Shown in pieces: positions 18,464-32,784 of a stretch of DNA of 64,000 bases. A program made the position numbers and the translations under genes. The DNA is from Porticoccaceae bacterium. Lineage in GTDB: Bacteria; Pseudomonadota; Gammaproteobacteria; Pseudomonadales; Porticoccaceae. The number at the start of each line of letters is the position of its first letter. Position 1 is the stretch's first letter. The stretch spans positions 105,504 to 169,503 of the forward strand of contig JAGPUQ010000026.1 in assembly GCA_018069525.1 (NCBI GenBank), in the 5' to 3' direction. The notes beneath the pieces were generated by a model. The model was not told where the DNA came from. It did no database searches and saw only the letters and a list, made by a program, of their open reading frames with translations.

Positions 18464-19525
18464 TTACTGATATTTCACAGAAATTTCGTGAACTGCGTCA
18501 ACTAATGCGGCGACATTGTCCGGAGGCACATCCGGAGTAATACCATGGCCTAAGTTAAATACATGGCCACTACCCGACCCAAAACGACCCAATATGTGCT
18601 TCACTTCGGCTCGTATGGTCTCAGTGGACGTCCTTAATACCGCCGGATCCATATTACCTTGCAAGGCCACAGTATCGCCTATTCTGGCCCTGGCATCACC
18701 TATATCCACGGCCCAGTCCAGACCCACACCCTGGCAGCCAATCGCGGCTATCGATTCCAGCCAAAGACCTCCGCCTTTGGTGAACACTATCACTGGTACC
18801 TTACGACCTTCGGCTTCCAAGTTTAACTTAGCAATTATCTTTGACATGTAAGCAAGAGAGAATTCCCTGTATGCGGGCGGTGTTAACACCCCGCCCCAGG
18901 TATCAAAAATTTGTACTGCCTGAGCACCCGCCGCAATCTGTGCGTTCAGATAATCCGCAACTGAATCTGCAAGCTTATCCAACAACAGATGCAGGACCTC
19001 CGGCTCGTTGTACAGCAGGCGCTTGGTAGCGACGAAATCTCGGCTACTGCGACCCTCGATCATATAGGTGGCAAGTGTCCAGGGGCTGCCCGAAAAACCA
19101 ATCAAAGGCACCCGTCCATTGAGTTCCCGACGAATCAATTTGACTGCATCCAGCACGTAAGGCAGGTCTTTCTCGGTATTGATCACCGACAATTGTTCGA
19201 TATCTTTTGCGGTGGTGAGCGGTTTTCTGAAACGCGGGCCTTCACCCTCTTCAAAATAGAGTCCCAGGCCCATGGCATCGGGAATAGTGAGGATGTCGGA
19301 GAATAAAATGGCCGCATCAAGATCGAAACGTTCAAGTGGCTGTAAAGTCACCTCGCAAGCCAACTGAGGATTGGTGCACAGGGACATAAAGTCACCGGCC
19401 TTGCTCCGAATCGCACGATATTCGGGCAAATAGCGTCCCGCCTGACGCATCACCCATACGGGGGTTGCGTCCACGGGTTGGCGCAACAAAGCACGCAAAA
19501 AACGGTCGTTTTTAAGCGGGGTCAT
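18464..19525 (-). CDS. hemE: Uroporphyrinogen decarboxylase
   Basis: 353 residues. Decarboxylates the four acetate side chains of uroporphyrinogen III to coproporphyrinogen III, in the cytoplasm. The signature [16 protein letters not shown] is at the N-terminus, and the second block [17 protein letters not shown] is present. Full family length. AAGGA lies about ten bases before the ATG. It follows gltBD, as in Pseudomonas, with 225 bases between them that include a 25-bp imperfect duplication, so it probably has its own promoter. Confidence 0.97.
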   Translation of the reverse strand: MTPLKNDRFLRALLRQPVDATPVWVMRQAGRYLPEYRAIRSKAGDFMSLCTNPQLACEVTLQPLERFDLDAAILFSDILTIPDAMGLGLYFEEGEGPRFRKPLTTAKDIEQLSVINTEKDLPYVLDAVKLIRRELNGRVPLIGFSGSPWTLATYMIEGRSSRDFVATKRLLYNEPEVLHLLLDKLADSVADYLNAQIAAGAQAVQIFDTWGGVLTPPAYREFSLAYMSKIIAKLNLEAEGRKVPVIVFTKGGGLWLESIAAIGCQGVGLDWAVDIGDARARIGDTVALQGNMDPAVLRTSTETIRAEVKHILGRFGSGSGHVFNLGHGITPDVPPDNVAALVDAVHEISVKYQ

Positions 19526-19602
19526 CGTCGATGATTCCTTCTAATCTAGTGGTGCTACAAGAATACTGCGGGAATGCTTTTGAAAGTGCTCTACGCTTCT
19601 TA

Positions 19603-19652
19603 ATCTACAAACCACAGATCACATTTTATCTACAAAGCACAAACCGCATTAT
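19603..19652 (+). repeat. Two imperfect 25-bp direct repeats upstream of hemE
   Basis: ATCTACAAACCACAGATCAC... at 19603-19627 is followed by ATCTACAAAGCACAAACCGC... at 19628-19652. The array lies between gltD and hemE on the minus strand and could overlap the hemE promoter. Confidence 0.6.
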
Positions 19653-19750
19653 CACCTACTGTTATTTAAAGCCGCATCTCAATAGCGTTGACTTATAACG
19701 GCTCGGAGTTATAGCCAGGCTTGTGGGTATTCGATGATCAATCCAGGGGC

Positions 19751-21184
<1,434 letters not shown>

Positions 21185-21196
21185 TCAATACTCCAA

Positions 21197-24100
21197 TTAT
21201 TCCGGGCGCGCTCGGGTGCTTTCCAACAAACTGGAGAGCGCCGCGGCCTTGGGTGTCACTAGCCAGAATCGGGCCACATAATCCTCGAAGTTATCCAGTA
21301 CTTCTCGTCCCCAGGAGCTACCCGTTGCCGTGACAAACTCCTGAATCATACCGCGCAGGAAATTACGATAATTTTCCAATGCCTCGGATTGAATACGGCG
21401 CGGCTCAACCAGCTCGGTATTAATACGATCCGGGAAATTGCGATCCATATCCAGCACGTAGGCAAAACCACCGGTCATACCAGCCCCAAAATTGTGGCCG
21501 GTGTTACCCAGTATCGCGATCACTCCACCGGTCATATATTCACAACAGTGGTCACCCGCACCTTCGATCACCGCATAGGCCCCAGAGTTTCGCACCGCGA
21601 AACGCTCACCGGCCGTACCCGCGGCAAATAACTTACCGTTGGTTGCGCCATAGAGGCAGGTATTGCCCATGATGGGAGTTTCCTGCGTGGCTAACTTGCT
21701 AGCCTTAGGCGGGTACAAGATAATTTTACCCCCCGCCATGCCCTTGCCGACATAGTCGTTGGCATCGCCTTCCAGCTCTATTTCGAGGCCTCCGGCGTTC
21801 CAGGCACCGAGGGATTGTCCCGCAATACCGGTCAATTTCAGACGTACCGGCTGATCGCTCATGCCTTGATCGCCATGCCGACGCGCAATCTCTCCGCTCA
21901 AGCGAGCGCCCAGCGAGCGATCACAGTTAGACGTAGCGTAAGTGAATTCACCACCCGTCTTGTCCGTTATGGCAGGCAACATGTCCGCTACCATGCGCTC
22001 AGCCAACTCACCGCCATCAAAGGGGGCGTTGCGCTCAACGCTACACACCTGGGGCTTACTGGCGAGCCAGTCATCGCTGTGGATAATCGGCGACAAATCC
22101 AGCTTGCGCTGTTTGTCGGTTTCACCGGGTAATAACTCCAGTAATTCCACTCGGCCAATGATTTCGTCGAGCGTAGCCACACCCAACACCGCCAACCACT
22201 CGCGAACTTCCTCAGCCATAAAGGTGAAGAAGTTGATCGCCATCTGCACTGTGCCCTTGTAGTAATCAGAACGCAGGGTTTCATCCTGAGTGGCTACGCC
22301 CGTGGCACAGTTATTGAGATGGCAGATACGCAGATATATACACCCGAGCGCCACCATCGGCCCGGTGCCAAAACCAAAACTTTCGGCTCCCAAAATCGCC
22401 GCTTTAACAACATCGAGGCCGGTTTTCATACCGCCGTCGGCCTGCACCCGCACCTTGTCGCGCAAATCATTGGAGCGCAAGGTTTGATGTGTCTCGGCAA
22501 GTCCCAGCTCCCAGGGCGAACCGGCATAACGAATGGAGGTCAGCGGACTCGCAGCGGTGCCACCGTCATAACCGGAAATGGTAATCAGATCGGCATAGGC
22601 CTTGGCGACTCCGGCCGCGATGGTGCCCACCCCCGGCCGCGAAACCAATTTAACCGAAATCAAGGCCTGGGGATTAACCTGTTTAAGGTCAAAAATAAGC
22701 TGCGCCAGATCTTCGATGGAGTAAATGTCGTGATGGGGTGGTGGCGAAATCAGCGTCACACCAGGCACCGAAAAACGCAGTGAAGCAATTAACTCATTGA
22801 CCTTGCCCCCCGGTAATTGCCCACCTTCACCCGGCTTAGCGCCCTGAGCGATCTTGATCTGAATCACTTCGGCGTTGACCAGATAATGCGGAGTCACGCC
22901 AAAGCGACCCGACGCAACTTGCTTAATTTTGGACGTACGTATTGTCCCGTAGCGCGCTGGAGACTCACCACCTTCACCTGAGTTGGAGCGACCACCTAAG
23001 GTATTCATGGCTTCGGCCAGCGCTTCGTGAGCTTCCGGCGACAAGGCGCCCAGGGACATCCCGGCCGAGTCAAAGCGACGTACAATCTGTTCTACGCTCT
23101 CGACTTTATCCAGTGCGATAGGCTTTTGGCTACGTAAACTCAGCAAATCCCGCAAGGTCGTCACCTGGCGCTTATTCACCAGATCGGCATAGAGTTTCCA
23201 GTCGCTATATTCACCACTTCTCACCACCTGCTGCAGGGCGTATATCACGTCCGGGTTGAAAGCGTGATATTCCTGGTTATGCATATATTTGAGTAAACCA
23301 CCGGGCTGAATCGGCTTGCGATTCTTCCAGGCGATACCAGCGAGCGCCTGTTGATCTAGCTCAAAATCGACGAAACCGGCACCCTGAATACGACTGACCA
23401 AACCAGGGAAACAACGTTCAATGACTTCGTCGGCAATGCCTACCGCCTCGAACAACATCGCGCCGCGATAGGACGAAATGGTGGAAATCCCCATTTTTGA
23501 AAGGATTTTCAACAAGCCCTTATTAATACCGCGCCGGTAATTACGGAACGCCGTACCCACATCGGTGAGCAATTCGCCGGACTCGATCAAATCATAGAGC
23601 ACGTGAAAACTTAAATAGGGATAGACCGCGGAAGCCCCACAGCCAATCAGCGTGGCGATTTGGTGGGGATCACGGGCGTAGGCGGTACTGGCAATAATAT
23701 TGGCGTCGCAACGCAAACCACAGACCGTCAGATGACTGTGTACCGCGCCCACGGCCATCAGAATATGAATAGGCACTTTGCCCTGCGCAATCCTGTGATC
23801 GGACAACACACACAGCGCCGTGCCCTCGCGAACACTGGCTTCAACTGTAGCGCACAACGCTATAATCGCCTGCTCGAGATCGGTCTCGGCGGGATCATAA
23901 TTCAAATCGAATTTCTGCCAGCGATATTCGGGATGACTATTACCCTTCAAGGCATAGTATTTGCGCGGTGACAGTACCGGACTGCTTAATTCAATGCGAT
24001 GGGCGTGTTCCGGCGACTCGTCAAACAAATTGCGTTCACAACCCAGCTGGGTGGATAGCGACATACTGATGCCTTCCCGCAAGGAATCAATGGGCGGGTT

Positions 24101-25651
24101 GGTCACCTGAGCAAACTGCTGGCGGAAATAATCAAACATATTGCGCTGTTTGCGGGATAGTACCGCCATCGGCGTATCGTCACCCATGGAACCCACGGCT
24201 TCCTGGCCGGCTTCAGCCAGGGGCCGCAGAATTTGATCGCGCTCCTCAAAACTGACCTGAAACAGCTTCATATAGGTTTTAATCTGATCTCGGCTTAGCG
24301 TACCCTCAATGTCGATGCTGTCCTGTTCCATGGTCGCCTCGACCGGAACCACACCATCGCGCAACCAGCGCCGATAGGGCTGGGCACTTGCGAGCCGATT
24401 ATCCACCTGATCCCGGGTTTCAATAATGCCTTCGACAATATCAACAGACAGAATGTCGCCCGGCCCAAGACGCCCCTTGGCCACAACATTCTCTGGTTTG
24501 TAGTCGTAAACACCCACTTCGGAAGACACGGTAATAATATCGTCGTCAGTCAACACCCAGCGCGAAGGCCGCAAACCGTTTCTATCCAGTGAGCAAACCG
24601 CATAGCGGCCATCAGTCATCACCAATCCCGCTGGGCCGTCCCAGGGTTCCATGTGCATAGCACTATATTCAAAGAACGCTCGTTGCTGTGGATCGCTGCC
24701 CTCGACGTTTTTCCATGCCGGTGGTATCAACAGCCGCACGGCGCGGTGTAGAGGCATACCACCGATCACCATGAGCTCCAACATATTATCGAGACTGGAT
24801 GAGTCGGAACCTTCTCGGTTGACCAAAGGGGTCAACTCCTGGAGTTCGGGTATTAGTGCCGTTTTGAGTTTAGCCGTGCGGGCTACCGACCAGTTGCGGT
24901 TACCCAGAATGGTGTTAATTTCGCCGTTGTGGGCCAACATTCGGAACGGTTGTGCCAGCGGCCACTGCGGTGTGGTATTGGTTGAAAAACGCTGGTGAAA
25001 TATACAAATTGCCGCCGCCAGTCGTGGATCAGAAAGATCCGGGTAAAACAGTGGTAAATCCACCGGCATCATCAAACCCTTGTAGCTCAGTACATGGGCC
25101 GACAGGCTGGCAATGTAAAAATCACTGTGGTCGGCAAGACGAATTTCGGATTTGCGGCGAGCCACAAAGACCCGGGCATCGAATGTAGCTGCCGCCATGC
25201 CGTCTGGGGCACCGATAAATACCTGCTCCAGCACTGGCAGGCTACGCAGAGCAATTTCACCAAGAGTAGAGCTGTTAGTCGGTACTTGCCGCCAACCACA
25301 CAAAGTAAGACCCTGGCGCTCAGCCTCTTCCGCTATGACTTGTTTTGCTTGCGCGCATGCCGCTGCATCCTGGCTCAACATGATCGAGCCAACGGCATAC
25401 TGCTCCGGTAGTTCGCGCTGTAAAGACTCTTTTGCCACGGCGCGCAGAAACGCGTCGGGCTTTTGAATCAACACGCCACAACCATCACCGGTTTTGCCAT
25501 CGGCAGCGATCCCGCCGCGGTGGGTCATGCAAGTAAGGGCTTCGATTCCGGTGCACACCAGCTTATGGCTGGCTTCGCCTTTCACATGGGCGATCAAACC
25601 AAAACCACAGTTATCACGAAACTCGTCTACGCGGTACAAACCTGAGGACAT
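21197..25651 (-). CDS. gltB: Glutamate synthase (NADPH), large subunit
   Basis: 1484 residues, standard length. The class II glutaminase domain begins at the Cys in [11 protein letters not shown] (residue 15); a 14-residue propeptide is expected to be removed so that this Cys becomes the N-terminal nucleophile. The FMN/synthase domain carries the ...[11 protein letters not shown] block, then [10 protein letters not shown] near the 3Fe-4S cluster, and a C-terminal beta-helix (GxxxGG repeats such as [13 protein letters not shown]). Works with GltD in ammonium assimilation. A possible sigma-54-type element lies about 60 bases upstream. Confidence 0.97.
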   Translation of the reverse strand: MSSGLYRVDEFRDNCGFGLIAHVKGEASHKLVCTGIEALTCMTHRGGIAADGKTGDGCGVLIQKPDAFLRAVAKESLQRELPEQYAVGSIMLSQDAAACAQAKQVIAEEAERQGLTLCGWRQVPTNSSTLGEIALRSLPVLEQVFIGAPDGMAAATFDARVFVARRKSEIRLADHSDFYIASLSAHVLSYKGLMMPVDLPLFYPDLSDPRLAAAICIFHQRFSTNTTPQWPLAQPFRMLAHNGEINTILGNRNWSVARTAKLKTALIPELQELTPLVNREGSDSSSLDNMLELMVIGGMPLHRAVRLLIPPAWKNVEGSDPQQRAFFEYSAMHMEPWDGPAGLVMTDGRYAVCSLDRNGLRPSRWVLTDDDIITVSSEVGVYDYKPENVVAKGRLGPGDILSVDIVEGIIETRDQVDNRLASAQPYRRWLRDGVVPVEATMEQDSIDIEGTLSRDQIKTYMKLFQVSFEERDQILRPLAEAGQEAVGSMGDDTPMAVLSRKQRNMFDYFRQQFAQVTNPPIDSLREGISMSLSTQLGCERNLFDESPEHAHRIELSSPVLSPRKYYALKGNSHPEYRWQKFDLNYDPAETDLEQAIIALCATVEASVREGTALCVLSDHRIAQGKVPIHILMAVGAVHSHLTVCGLRCDANIIASTAYARDPHQIATLIGCGASAVYPYLSFHVLYDLIESGELLTDVGTAFRNYRRGINKGLLKILSKMGISTISSYRGAMLFEAVGIADEVIERCFPGLVSRIQGAGFVDFELDQQALAGIAWKNRKPIQPGGLLKYMHNQEYHAFNPDVIYALQQVVRSGEYSDWKLYADLVNKRQVTTLRDLLSLRSQKPIALDKVESVEQIVRRFDSAGMSLGALSPEAHEALAEAMNTLGGRSNSGEGGESPARYGTIRTSKIKQVASGRFGVTPHYLVNAEVIQIKIAQGAKPGEGGQLPGGKVNELIASLRFSVPGVTLISPPPHHDIYSIEDLAQLIFDLKQVNPQALISVKLVSRPGVGTIAAGVAKAYADLITISGYDGGTAASPLTSIRYAGSPWELGLAETHQTLRSNDLRDKVRVQADGGMKTGLDVVKAAILGAESFGFGTGPMVALGCIYLRICHLNNCATGVATQDETLRSDYYKGTVQMAINFFTFMAEEVREWLAVLGVATLDEIIGRVELLELLPGETDKQRKLDLSPIIHSDDWLASKPQVCSVERNAPFDGGELAERMVADMLPAITDKTGGEFTYATSNCDRSLGARLSGEIARRHGDQGMSDQPVRLKLTGIAGQSLGAWNAGGLEIELEGDANDYVGKGMAGGKIILYPPKASKLATQETPIMGNTCLYGATNGKLFAAGTAGERFAVRNSGAYAVIEGAGDHCCEYMTGGVIAILGNTGHNFGAGMTGGFAYVLDMDRNFPDRINTELVEPRRIQSEALENYRNFLRGMIQEFVTATGSSWGREVLDNFEDYVARFWLVTPKAAALSSLLESTRARPE

Positions 25652-25959
25652 AAAATCACTAAAATCAATATGTTAGAAACAGAGGGCTCGCACCAAAAAG
25701 AGCGACTGGCGCAAAAGGACGGCCATTTTACACGTGCAGGGCAACGGGAACAAACTTGAAATTGGGTGTAGCGAAACGCGGAGAAACTAAGACCTGTAAG
25801 GAAGAAAGAATCAGGCCAGAGTCGCCAATGAACTGGGCAGATACCGAGCTGAAGTGAGATTATACGATCTTGTGACGGTGCCTAATAATACAGCCTTCGG
25901 GGAGCACTTTAGGCTTACTTCAGACACCCTTCAAAATTATGAGCGGAGGGTTAGTCTGC
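25652..25959. other. Intergenic region between aroB and gltB
   Basis: 308 bases holding the gltB upstream region. In Pseudomonas-type gene order a SPOR-domain gene (damX-like) normally sits here; no comparable reading frame is present. Apart from the -24/-12-like element at 25711-25725 I see no terminator or repeat. Confidence 0.55.
25711..25725 (-). promoter_or_regulatory. Possible sigma-54 promoter of gltBD
   Basis: The minus strand reads TGGCCGTCCTTTTGC: GG and GC are separated by ten bases, as required for -24/-12 promoters, with TGGC and TTTGC intact. Positions 5-6 of the consensus (AC) are not matched. It is about 60 bases from the gltB start. A chance match is possible. Confidence 0.35.
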
Positions 25960-27036
25960 CTACGACGCCGTGTTCAGTGTTGCCTGCAAGGCTTCTCTTG
26001 AATAATCGGCACTCACCACTGCGTCGCCGATGGCTTTGAGCAGTACCAGGCGAATAGTACCGTCCAATACTTTTTTATCCACCGACATAATCGTTAACAT
26101 CTGCTCCGGAGTAATACTCGCGGGACGAGCCACCGGCAAACCCACTGCAGCTAGCAAATTGCTTGCCCGATCGGCGTCTTGCGGAGACAACCACCCCTGC
26201 CGCACCGACAATTGCGCCGCCATCACCATTCCCGCAGCCACTGCCTCGCCGTGGAGCCAGTCTTGATAACTTTGTGCCGTTTCAATCGCGTGACCAAAGG
26301 TGTGGCCGAAATTCAGCAGCGCACGCGCGCCCTGCTCACGCTCGTCCTGACTCACCACTTTGGCTTTAAGTTGACAGGATTTTTCGATGGCATACAGCAA
26401 CGCGCTTTCATCTCGAGCCAACAAAGCTTTCGCATTGTGCTCCAGCCAGTTAAAGAATTCCGCATCGGCGATCAAGCCGTACTTTATGACCTCCGCCAGG
26501 CCTGCCTGAAATTCGCGTTTTGGCAAGGTCAGCAAAGTAGCTATATCGATTAGCACACAGCGAGGCTGATGAAAGGCGCCAATCATATTTTTACCACGGG
26601 GATGATTGACCGCAGTCTTACCACCCACCGAGGAATCTACCTGGGCCAACAAAGTAGTGGGTATCTGAACAAAATCCACACCGCGCTGATAGGTGGCTGC
26701 GGAAAATCCGGTCATATCGCCAATCACACCACCCCCAAGAGCGGCCAGAGTCACGCTGCGATCGAACTTCCCATCTATCAATGCATCGTAAATTGTTTGC
26801 AAAATATCGAGATTTTTATATCGCTCCCCATCTGGCAGCACTAATGTCGCAACGGTTTTACCGGCGAAAGCCTCTATCGCGGAAGCAAGGTACAAGGGGG
26901 CTACTGTCGTATTAGTAACGATCATCACCTGCTCACCCTGGACATAGGACGACAGACATCCTGGCTGGGAGAGTAAACCTTGAGCAATCAGAATCGGGTA
27001 GCTACGCTCACCCAGGTCGACAGAAAGTTGTTTCAT
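25960..27036 (-). CDS. aroB: 3-dehydroquinate synthase
   Basis: 358 residues. Second step of the shikimate pathway: DAHP to 3-dehydroquinate, NAD+ and a divalent metal required. Visible are [11 protein letters not shown], the nucleotide-binding [19 protein letters not shown] (about 101-119), [12 protein letters not shown] and the metal-binding [10 protein letters not shown] (about 250-259). It follows aroK with a 129-base gap. Full length, no anomalies. Confidence 0.97.
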   Translation of the reverse strand: MKQLSVDLGERSYPILIAQGLLSQPGCLSSYVQGEQVMIVTNTTVAPLYLASAIEAFAGKTVATLVLPDGERYKNLDILQTIYDALIDGKFDRSVTLAALGGGVIGDMTGFSAATYQRGVDFVQIPTTLLAQVDSSVGGKTAVNHPRGKNMIGAFHQPRCVLIDIATLLTLPKREFQAGLAEVIKYGLIADAEFFNWLEHNAKALLARDESALLYAIEKSCQLKAKVVSQDEREQGARALLNFGHTFGHAIETAQSYQDWLHGEAVAAGMVMAAQLSVRQGWLSPQDADRASNLLAAVGLPVARPASITPEQMLTIMSVDKKVLDGTIRLVLLKAIGDAVVSADYSREALQATLNTAS

Positions 27037-27165
27037 AAGCTGAATATTAATGGTTGTTCTGATGGACTAGCTTCACTGCGCATCAAGCTCAATTAATGCT
27101 CGTCCAAAAGAGTAAATAATGCGTCATGCCTGAGTTTACCAGACGCCCCAAGCTTACTAGATGCT

Positions 27166-27684
27166 TTAAGTAGTGGCCATTTGTCGTAAGATTTCTTCTG
27201 CCGCGTACTTAGGGCCGCGACGATTGCCAGTGTAACTGAGGTCGGCCACCTCGCGATACAAGTGCTCCCGCTCGCTCAGCAAGCGATCAATGACTTCACG
27301 ACGGTTGGCAACTTGCAGCAGTGGCCGATTAGTGTCGGTACGCGTGCGCTCGTAGAGCTCCTGTGCACTAACCTGAAGGTAAATCACATAGCCACTTTCT
27401 TGCAATAGTTTGCGATTTTCAGGCCTCAGTACGGCACCTCCACCCGTGGCGACAACCATATCAGAACGATCACACAAATCCGCCAATACTGCCGCTTCGC
27501 GATCGCGAAAGCCAGTCTCGCCCTCGACATCAAATATCCAGGGAATATCCGCGCCACAACGGTGTTCGATCTCGCTATCCAGATCGATGAACTGTTTTTT
27601 TAACAGGTTGGCGAGAACTCGCCCGATGGTGGTCTTGCCGGCCCCCATGGGGCCGACAAGAAATACATTATTAGCCGATATCAC
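27166..27684 (-). CDS. aroK: Shikimate kinase
   Basis: 172 residues. Phosphorylates shikimate at the 3-hydroxyl. Walker A is GPMGAGKTTIG (residues 11-21), the shikimate-binding Asp lies in DLDSEIE, GGGAVLRPENR follows, and the lid is RTDTNRPLL. It starts at GTG, whose bases overlap the pilQ stop (GTGA), with a GGA four bases upstream; translation is probably coupled to pilQ. The pil-aroK-aroB linkage is conserved in gammaproteobacteria. Confidence 0.96.
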   Translation of the reverse strand: MISANNVFLVGPMGAGKTTIGRVLANLLKKQFIDLDSEIEHRCGADIPWIFDVEGETGFRDREAAVLADLCDRSDMVVATGGGAVLRPENRKLLQESGYVIYLQVSAQELYERTRTDTNRPLLQVANRREVIDRLLSEREHLYREVADLSYTGNRRGPKYAAEEILRQMATT

Positions 27685-29840
27685 TGATCCAGCAGATTAT
27701 CACTGATAATTTTAGGCGTAATAAAGATCAATATCTCACGTTTGCTACTGTCGGAAATGTCCTTTCTAAATAAGCGACCGAGAATAGGAATATCCCCTAG
27801 CAATGGCACCTTTTCAACCCCGGTAAACTCATCGGCCTGAAAAATCCCACCTAACACCAAGGTTTGCCCATCTCCCACAAGAACTCGCGTCGTAATATGG
27901 GTTATATCGATCGAAGGAATGGTACCCCCTTGCCCCGATGGTACAAAAGCACCTACCGAATCCTGCTCTATCACCAGATCCATAATCACCCGATTATCCG
28001 GAGTGATTTGCGGGGTCACTTTAAGTAGCAACGTCGCATCTTCAAAATCGATTTCAGTTGCACCGCTAGATGAATCAGATAAATAGGGTATTTGAGTCCC
28101 CGATTCAATAGACGCTTCTTGCTTGTCACCTGTTATTACCTTCGGCTGGGAAACGATTTCGCCAAAACCACTGTTTTGCAGCGCACTTAACTCCAGATCA
28201 ACGAAAAAGTTATCATTCAGAAATTCAACAGCAAAGGATCCCGAAGGATTAATGACACCCAAATCCACATTTAGCGCATCCGAATTTACCAGGATGTTAT
28301 CCCCACTAATCGGATCAACGTCACCATCGAATCCCTCTAATGACCCACTAGTTCCGAAGACGCTATTATCAGCGGAGTTCCCCCTGGCTTGAACTGACCA
28401 TCGAGCACCCAGCTCTTTACGGAAATCGGTGTTAGCAATAACGATTCGCGCCTCGATTTCAACCTGCCGCACGGGAATATCAATTTCTTTCATAATGCGC
28501 CGGAATTGAATAATTTTTTCTTCAGTCTCAGTCAGAATAATTGTGTTGGTGCGCTCATCAACAATGACAGAACCTCGCGATGATAAAATCGATCCCGTAG
28601 ATCCACTTTCACCCTCGTTACGGAACAAATCGAACAATTCTTTCGCGTCAGCGTAGTGAACACGGACATACTCTGTACGCAACGGCGCCAACTCATCGAT
28701 TTGTTTGTTAGCTTCCACCTGTAATCGCTCGGTCTCGGCTATATCCGCAGCCGGCGCCACCATCATTACATTGCCATTAATTCGTTTATCCAATCCCTGG
28801 GACTTTAAAATAATATCCAGGGCTTGATCCCACGGCACGTTCTCCAATCGCAGCGTAATTTTGCCACTAACCCGATCACTGGCCACCAGGTTAAAGTCAG
28901 TAAAATCGGCCATTAGCTGAAGCAGGGATCGTACATCAATATCCTGGAAGTTTAGCGATAACTTTTCACCGCTATATTGAAATTCTTGTGCTCTCTCAGC
29001 TTTTTCCTCATCTGTTAATGGCTTTACGCTGACCACATAACTTTCGTCGGCCTGATACGCCAGGTAATCATAATTCCCCAGGGTTTTAATCACCACTTTT
29101 GTTGTACTGCCATCGGAACTGGCATCAATATTTTTTACCGGCGTCGCGAAATCCACTACATCAAGATTTCTGTCCAATGCCGCAGGCAAGCTAGTGCGAT
29201 AGAATGTCAGCACCACATCGTTACCGACTTGCGAAATATCAGCACTCGCGTTTTTATCCGTTAAACCGATAGAGATCAGTCCTTCACCAACTTCGCCGCG
29301 GCGAAAATCAATGCCGGAAATTGACGAACCACCACTGCTGGTTTGCGCCTCTACCGAGGAACTCCCCACATTGGCATACCGGCTGCTGGCGGCCGCAACG
29401 GCGCCTGACTCTTCGCCAACGAGAATGGAGAGCACGTTGCCGGAGCTTGTTAATTCGTAACCCACTGCTTCACGAAGATTTAAAATCAGACGAGTACGCC
29501 CCTCCGACGACAATACAATTGCGCTTTTAGCTAACTCTAAATTAAGCTCATATTTTTTTTGCTCTAACACACTGACAGTGTTGTCAAAATCAAAAACCAT
29601 ACGCGCAGGATTATCAATCACATAGCCATTGGGCGCCACAGGAGTACCGGCGAACTGAAGCCGAACCTCTAATTTACCACCACCAACCGAGGTAAAATCT
29701 AGCTGTTCCAGAGTAACCGGCTCGGCTGCCTGCAAGTAGGCTACAGGAGCTATCGCGAAGCCAGTCAGCAAGAGAACTTTAAGGCAGATTTTGACCCGAG
29801 CTCGCATAGCTTGAGCTGTCATTATTATCGCACGCATCAT
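27681..29840 (-). CDS. pilQ: Type IV pilus secretin PilQ
   Basis: 719 residues. Outer-membrane channel through which the type IV pilus passes. Signal peptide ends near YLQAAEP. Then come two AMIN-type domains (about 35-290), N-domains starting around SLNFQDIDVRSLLQLMADFTDFN, and the secretin domain ending with VPLLGDIPILGRLFR. The ATG at 29840 overlaps the pilP stop by one base (TGATG), with AAGGAG eight bases upstream; a GTG one codon earlier is less well placed. Confidence 0.96.
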   Translation of the reverse strand: MMRAIIMTAQAMRARVKICLKVLLLTGFAIAPVAYLQAAEPVTLEQLDFTSVGGGKLEVRLQFAGTPVAPNGYVIDNPARMVFDFDNTVSVLEQKKYELNLELAKSAIVLSSEGRTRLILNLREAVGYELTSSGNVLSILVGEESGAVAAASSRYANVGSSSVEAQTSSGGSSISGIDFRRGEVGEGLISIGLTDKNASADISQVGNDVVLTFYRTSLPAALDRNLDVVDFATPVKNIDASSDGSTTKVVIKTLGNYDYLAYQADESYVVSVKPLTDEEKAERAQEFQYSGEKLSLNFQDIDVRSLLQLMADFTDFNLVASDRVSGKITLRLENVPWDQALDIILKSQGLDKRINGNVMMVAPAADIAETERLQVEANKQIDELAPLRTEYVRVHYADAKELFDLFRNEGESGSTGSILSSRGSVIVDERTNTIILTETEEKIIQFRRIMKEIDIPVRQVEIEARIVIANTDFRKELGARWSVQARGNSADNSVFGTSGSLEGFDGDVDPISGDNILVNSDALNVDLGVINPSGSFAVEFLNDNFFVDLELSALQNSGFGEIVSQPKVITGDKQEASIESGTQIPYLSDSSSGATEIDFEDATLLLKVTPQITPDNRVIMDLVIEQDSVGAFVPSGQGGTIPSIDITHITTRVLVGDGQTLVLGGIFQADEFTGVEKVPLLGDIPILGRLFRKDISDSSKREILIFITPKIISDNLLDQ

Positions 29841-30373
29841 CACTTATTCTCCTTGAGTGGCAAAGATCGCGGTCGTTCCACCCAACCGCCATCTCCGTCC
29901 GGAATAATTTCTATCACTTCAGTTCTATATTCATCGATCACAACAATTTGGCCGTGATTTTTGCCCAAATAACTTCCCAAACTAACTCGATGAATTTCTT
30001 CGCCATCACTAATCAGTGCAGAAAGCGTTCCACCGCGCTGAAGCGAACCCACCATCGATAAGCTGGCAAAACTTTTCGTTTCAAGTACTTGTTTCGACCT
30101 GTTCGTTGCAGGTTTCACCGCGATTTTTCCAGACGTATGTTTTGCTACAACGGTAGACGGTGGGTCAAAAGGACTTCTAAGCGTCATCGCACTATATTTA
30201 AAAATTTCATGCACCTGAAGTACGGGCATGGGTTCAATTTTACCGCCCGGCCTGGCTCTTGTCTTCGCCATATAATCGTCCAAATCTTGAAATTTCTGCT
30301 CACCCGAACAACTCGCCAGCAATACAGATGCCAAAAGGAATAAAAAATATTGTTTGCACCCGTGGAGTCGCAT
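29840..30373 (-). CDS. pilP: Type IV pilus lipoprotein PilP
   Basis: 177 residues. Inner-membrane-linked lipoprotein: lipobox LASC near residue 22 after the hydrophobic run YFLFLLASVLL. The PilP C-terminal beta domain is visible (SLQRGGTLSALISDGEEIHRV). It connects the PilNO complex to PilQ. One base separates it from pilO, and its stop overlaps pilQ. Confidence 0.94.
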   Translation of the reverse strand: MRLHGCKQYFLFLLASVLLASCSGEQKFQDLDDYMAKTRARPGGKIEPMPVLQVHEIFKYSAMTLRSPFDPPSTVVAKHTSGKIAVKPATNRSKQVLETKSFASLSMVGSLQRGGTLSALISDGEEIHRVSLGSYLGKNHGQIVVIDEYRTEVIEIIPDGDGGWVERPRSLPLKENK

Positions 30374-30374
30374 C

Positions 30375-30980
30375 TTACTGCTCCCCCTTATAACGATAAG
30401 TTTTAGCTTCTATGGAAAAGTCTAAAAGACCACCCTTATCCCTTTTCAAACTATAATTATGTAATGTTACGATTCTTGGCAAACCGGAAACCCCACTTAC
30501 AAAAGCCCCGAAATCGTGATAGGTACCCGTGGCCGAAATTTTTATCGGTAACTCTATGTAAAATTCGCTAGCTCTTTCTGGCTGCAATGCAATACTCGAT
30601 ATATTCAGGCTACTACCTAAACCGATTTCGGTAATATCTTCTAACAACCCCGGGACTTCGGTATCTTCTGGCAATTGCGCTAAAAGAGCGCCAAATGATA
30701 TATCGATTTCTTTCATTTGCTCTCGATAAGCGGGCAAATTTTTCGCCTCAAAAGCTTTTTGCTCAAAATCTTTCTTAAGCTTTTGCTCAGATGCGACTGC
30801 TCGATCTTTCACAACGTACATTTCTTTGATTTTAAACCAATAACCCAAACCCAATGCTACGACCAGCAAACTAACCAGCAAGCCGAGTTTGGCCAATGCC
30901 GGCCAAACCCCTATGGTATCGAGCGTGTACTTTTCCTTATCAAAGGATTGTAATTCTGCGACCAGATTATTTATCGTCAT
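30375..30980 (-). CDS. pilO: Type IV pilus assembly protein PilO
   Basis: 201 residues. One N-terminal membrane helix (about 29-50, ALAKLGLLVSLLVVALGLGYW), a coiled-coil stretch rich in Lys/Glu (about 60-95) and a ferredoxin-like periplasmic domain. It pairs with PilN in the inner-membrane alignment complex. Position within the pilMNOPQ operon supports the call. Confidence 0.94.
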   Translation of the reverse strand: MTINNLVAELQSFDKEKYTLDTIGVWPALAKLGLLVSLLVVALGLGYWFKIKEMYVVKDRAVASEQKLKKDFEQKAFEAKNLPAYREQMKEIDISFGALLAQLPEDTEVPGLLEDITEIGLGSSLNISSIALQPERASEFYIELPIKISATGTYHDFGAFVSGVSGLPRIVTLHNYSLKRDKGGLLDFSIEAKTYRYKGEQ

Positions 30981-30984
30981 AGCT

Positions 30985-31563
30985 CTACTTCCCGGCAGCC
31001 TTTAAATCTAACTCGCCATTGTTGACTGCTTTGATTTTTACACGAAGATCAAAACGATTTCCCTGCTCTCCTAAGGTTGCATCTGCATTCACCTTAATTA
31101 GATTTGGATCAGAAAACTTGTACGAACCATCTAACTGCCGCATAAAACTCGAAATTCGGTTATTAGACTCTGCATAACCTGCCAGACTGATGTCATCACC
31201 GACGCGAGCTACAGAATCAATATAAACCCCATCGGGGATCACTCTCACAAATTCATCGTAGACTTTAACAATGTCAGGGCGAGCACTCTGGAGTGACTGA
31301 ATCACCGCCATACGCTCCAACACCTGTTTGCGCCGCATTTTTAAATTCTTAATCTCTTCAACATCTTTGGCGAGAGCATTGATTGCTCCGGTAAGCACGC
31401 CGTTGCGTTGGTTCTGGGTATCAGTTTGCGACTGCACATACTGCCCCCATAAAAAAGCGGCGGCCAAACCAACAACGAATGTAATAGCCATAGCGCTGAC
31501 AAACGCCTTCTTTTTCTCCTGGCGCATATCTTCGCGCCAGGACAGTAGGTTAATGTTCGCCAT
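30985..31563 (-). CDS. pilN: Type IV pilus assembly protein PilN
   Basis: 192 residues. The conserved N-terminal NINLLSWRED motif binds PilM in the cytoplasm; a membrane helix (about 23-43) and coiled coil follow. The ATG at 31563, one base after the pilM stop (TAACATG), is chosen over a TTG three codons upstream. Confidence 0.95.
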   Translation of the reverse strand: MANINLLSWREDMRQEKKKAFVSAMAITFVVGLAAAFLWGQYVQSQTDTQNQRNGVLTGAINALAKDVEEIKNLKMRRKQVLERMAVIQSLQSARPDIVKVYDEFVRVIPDGVYIDSVARVGDDISLAGYAESNNRISSFMRQLDGSYKFSDPNLIKVNADATLGEQGNRFDLRVKIKAVNNGELDLKAAGK

Positions 31564-31564
31564 G

Positions 31565-32653
<1,089 letters not shown>

Positions 32654-32784
32654 TTAGGGCAACTATATAGCAAACCACTCAAATAAAGCAACACAACTTA
32701 AGACCACATATTGAATTCGTTCCAGCTAAAGTCTGTATCACGTCACATATTTCAGTGACGACACCCCTCGTTAGCTACTTACCT

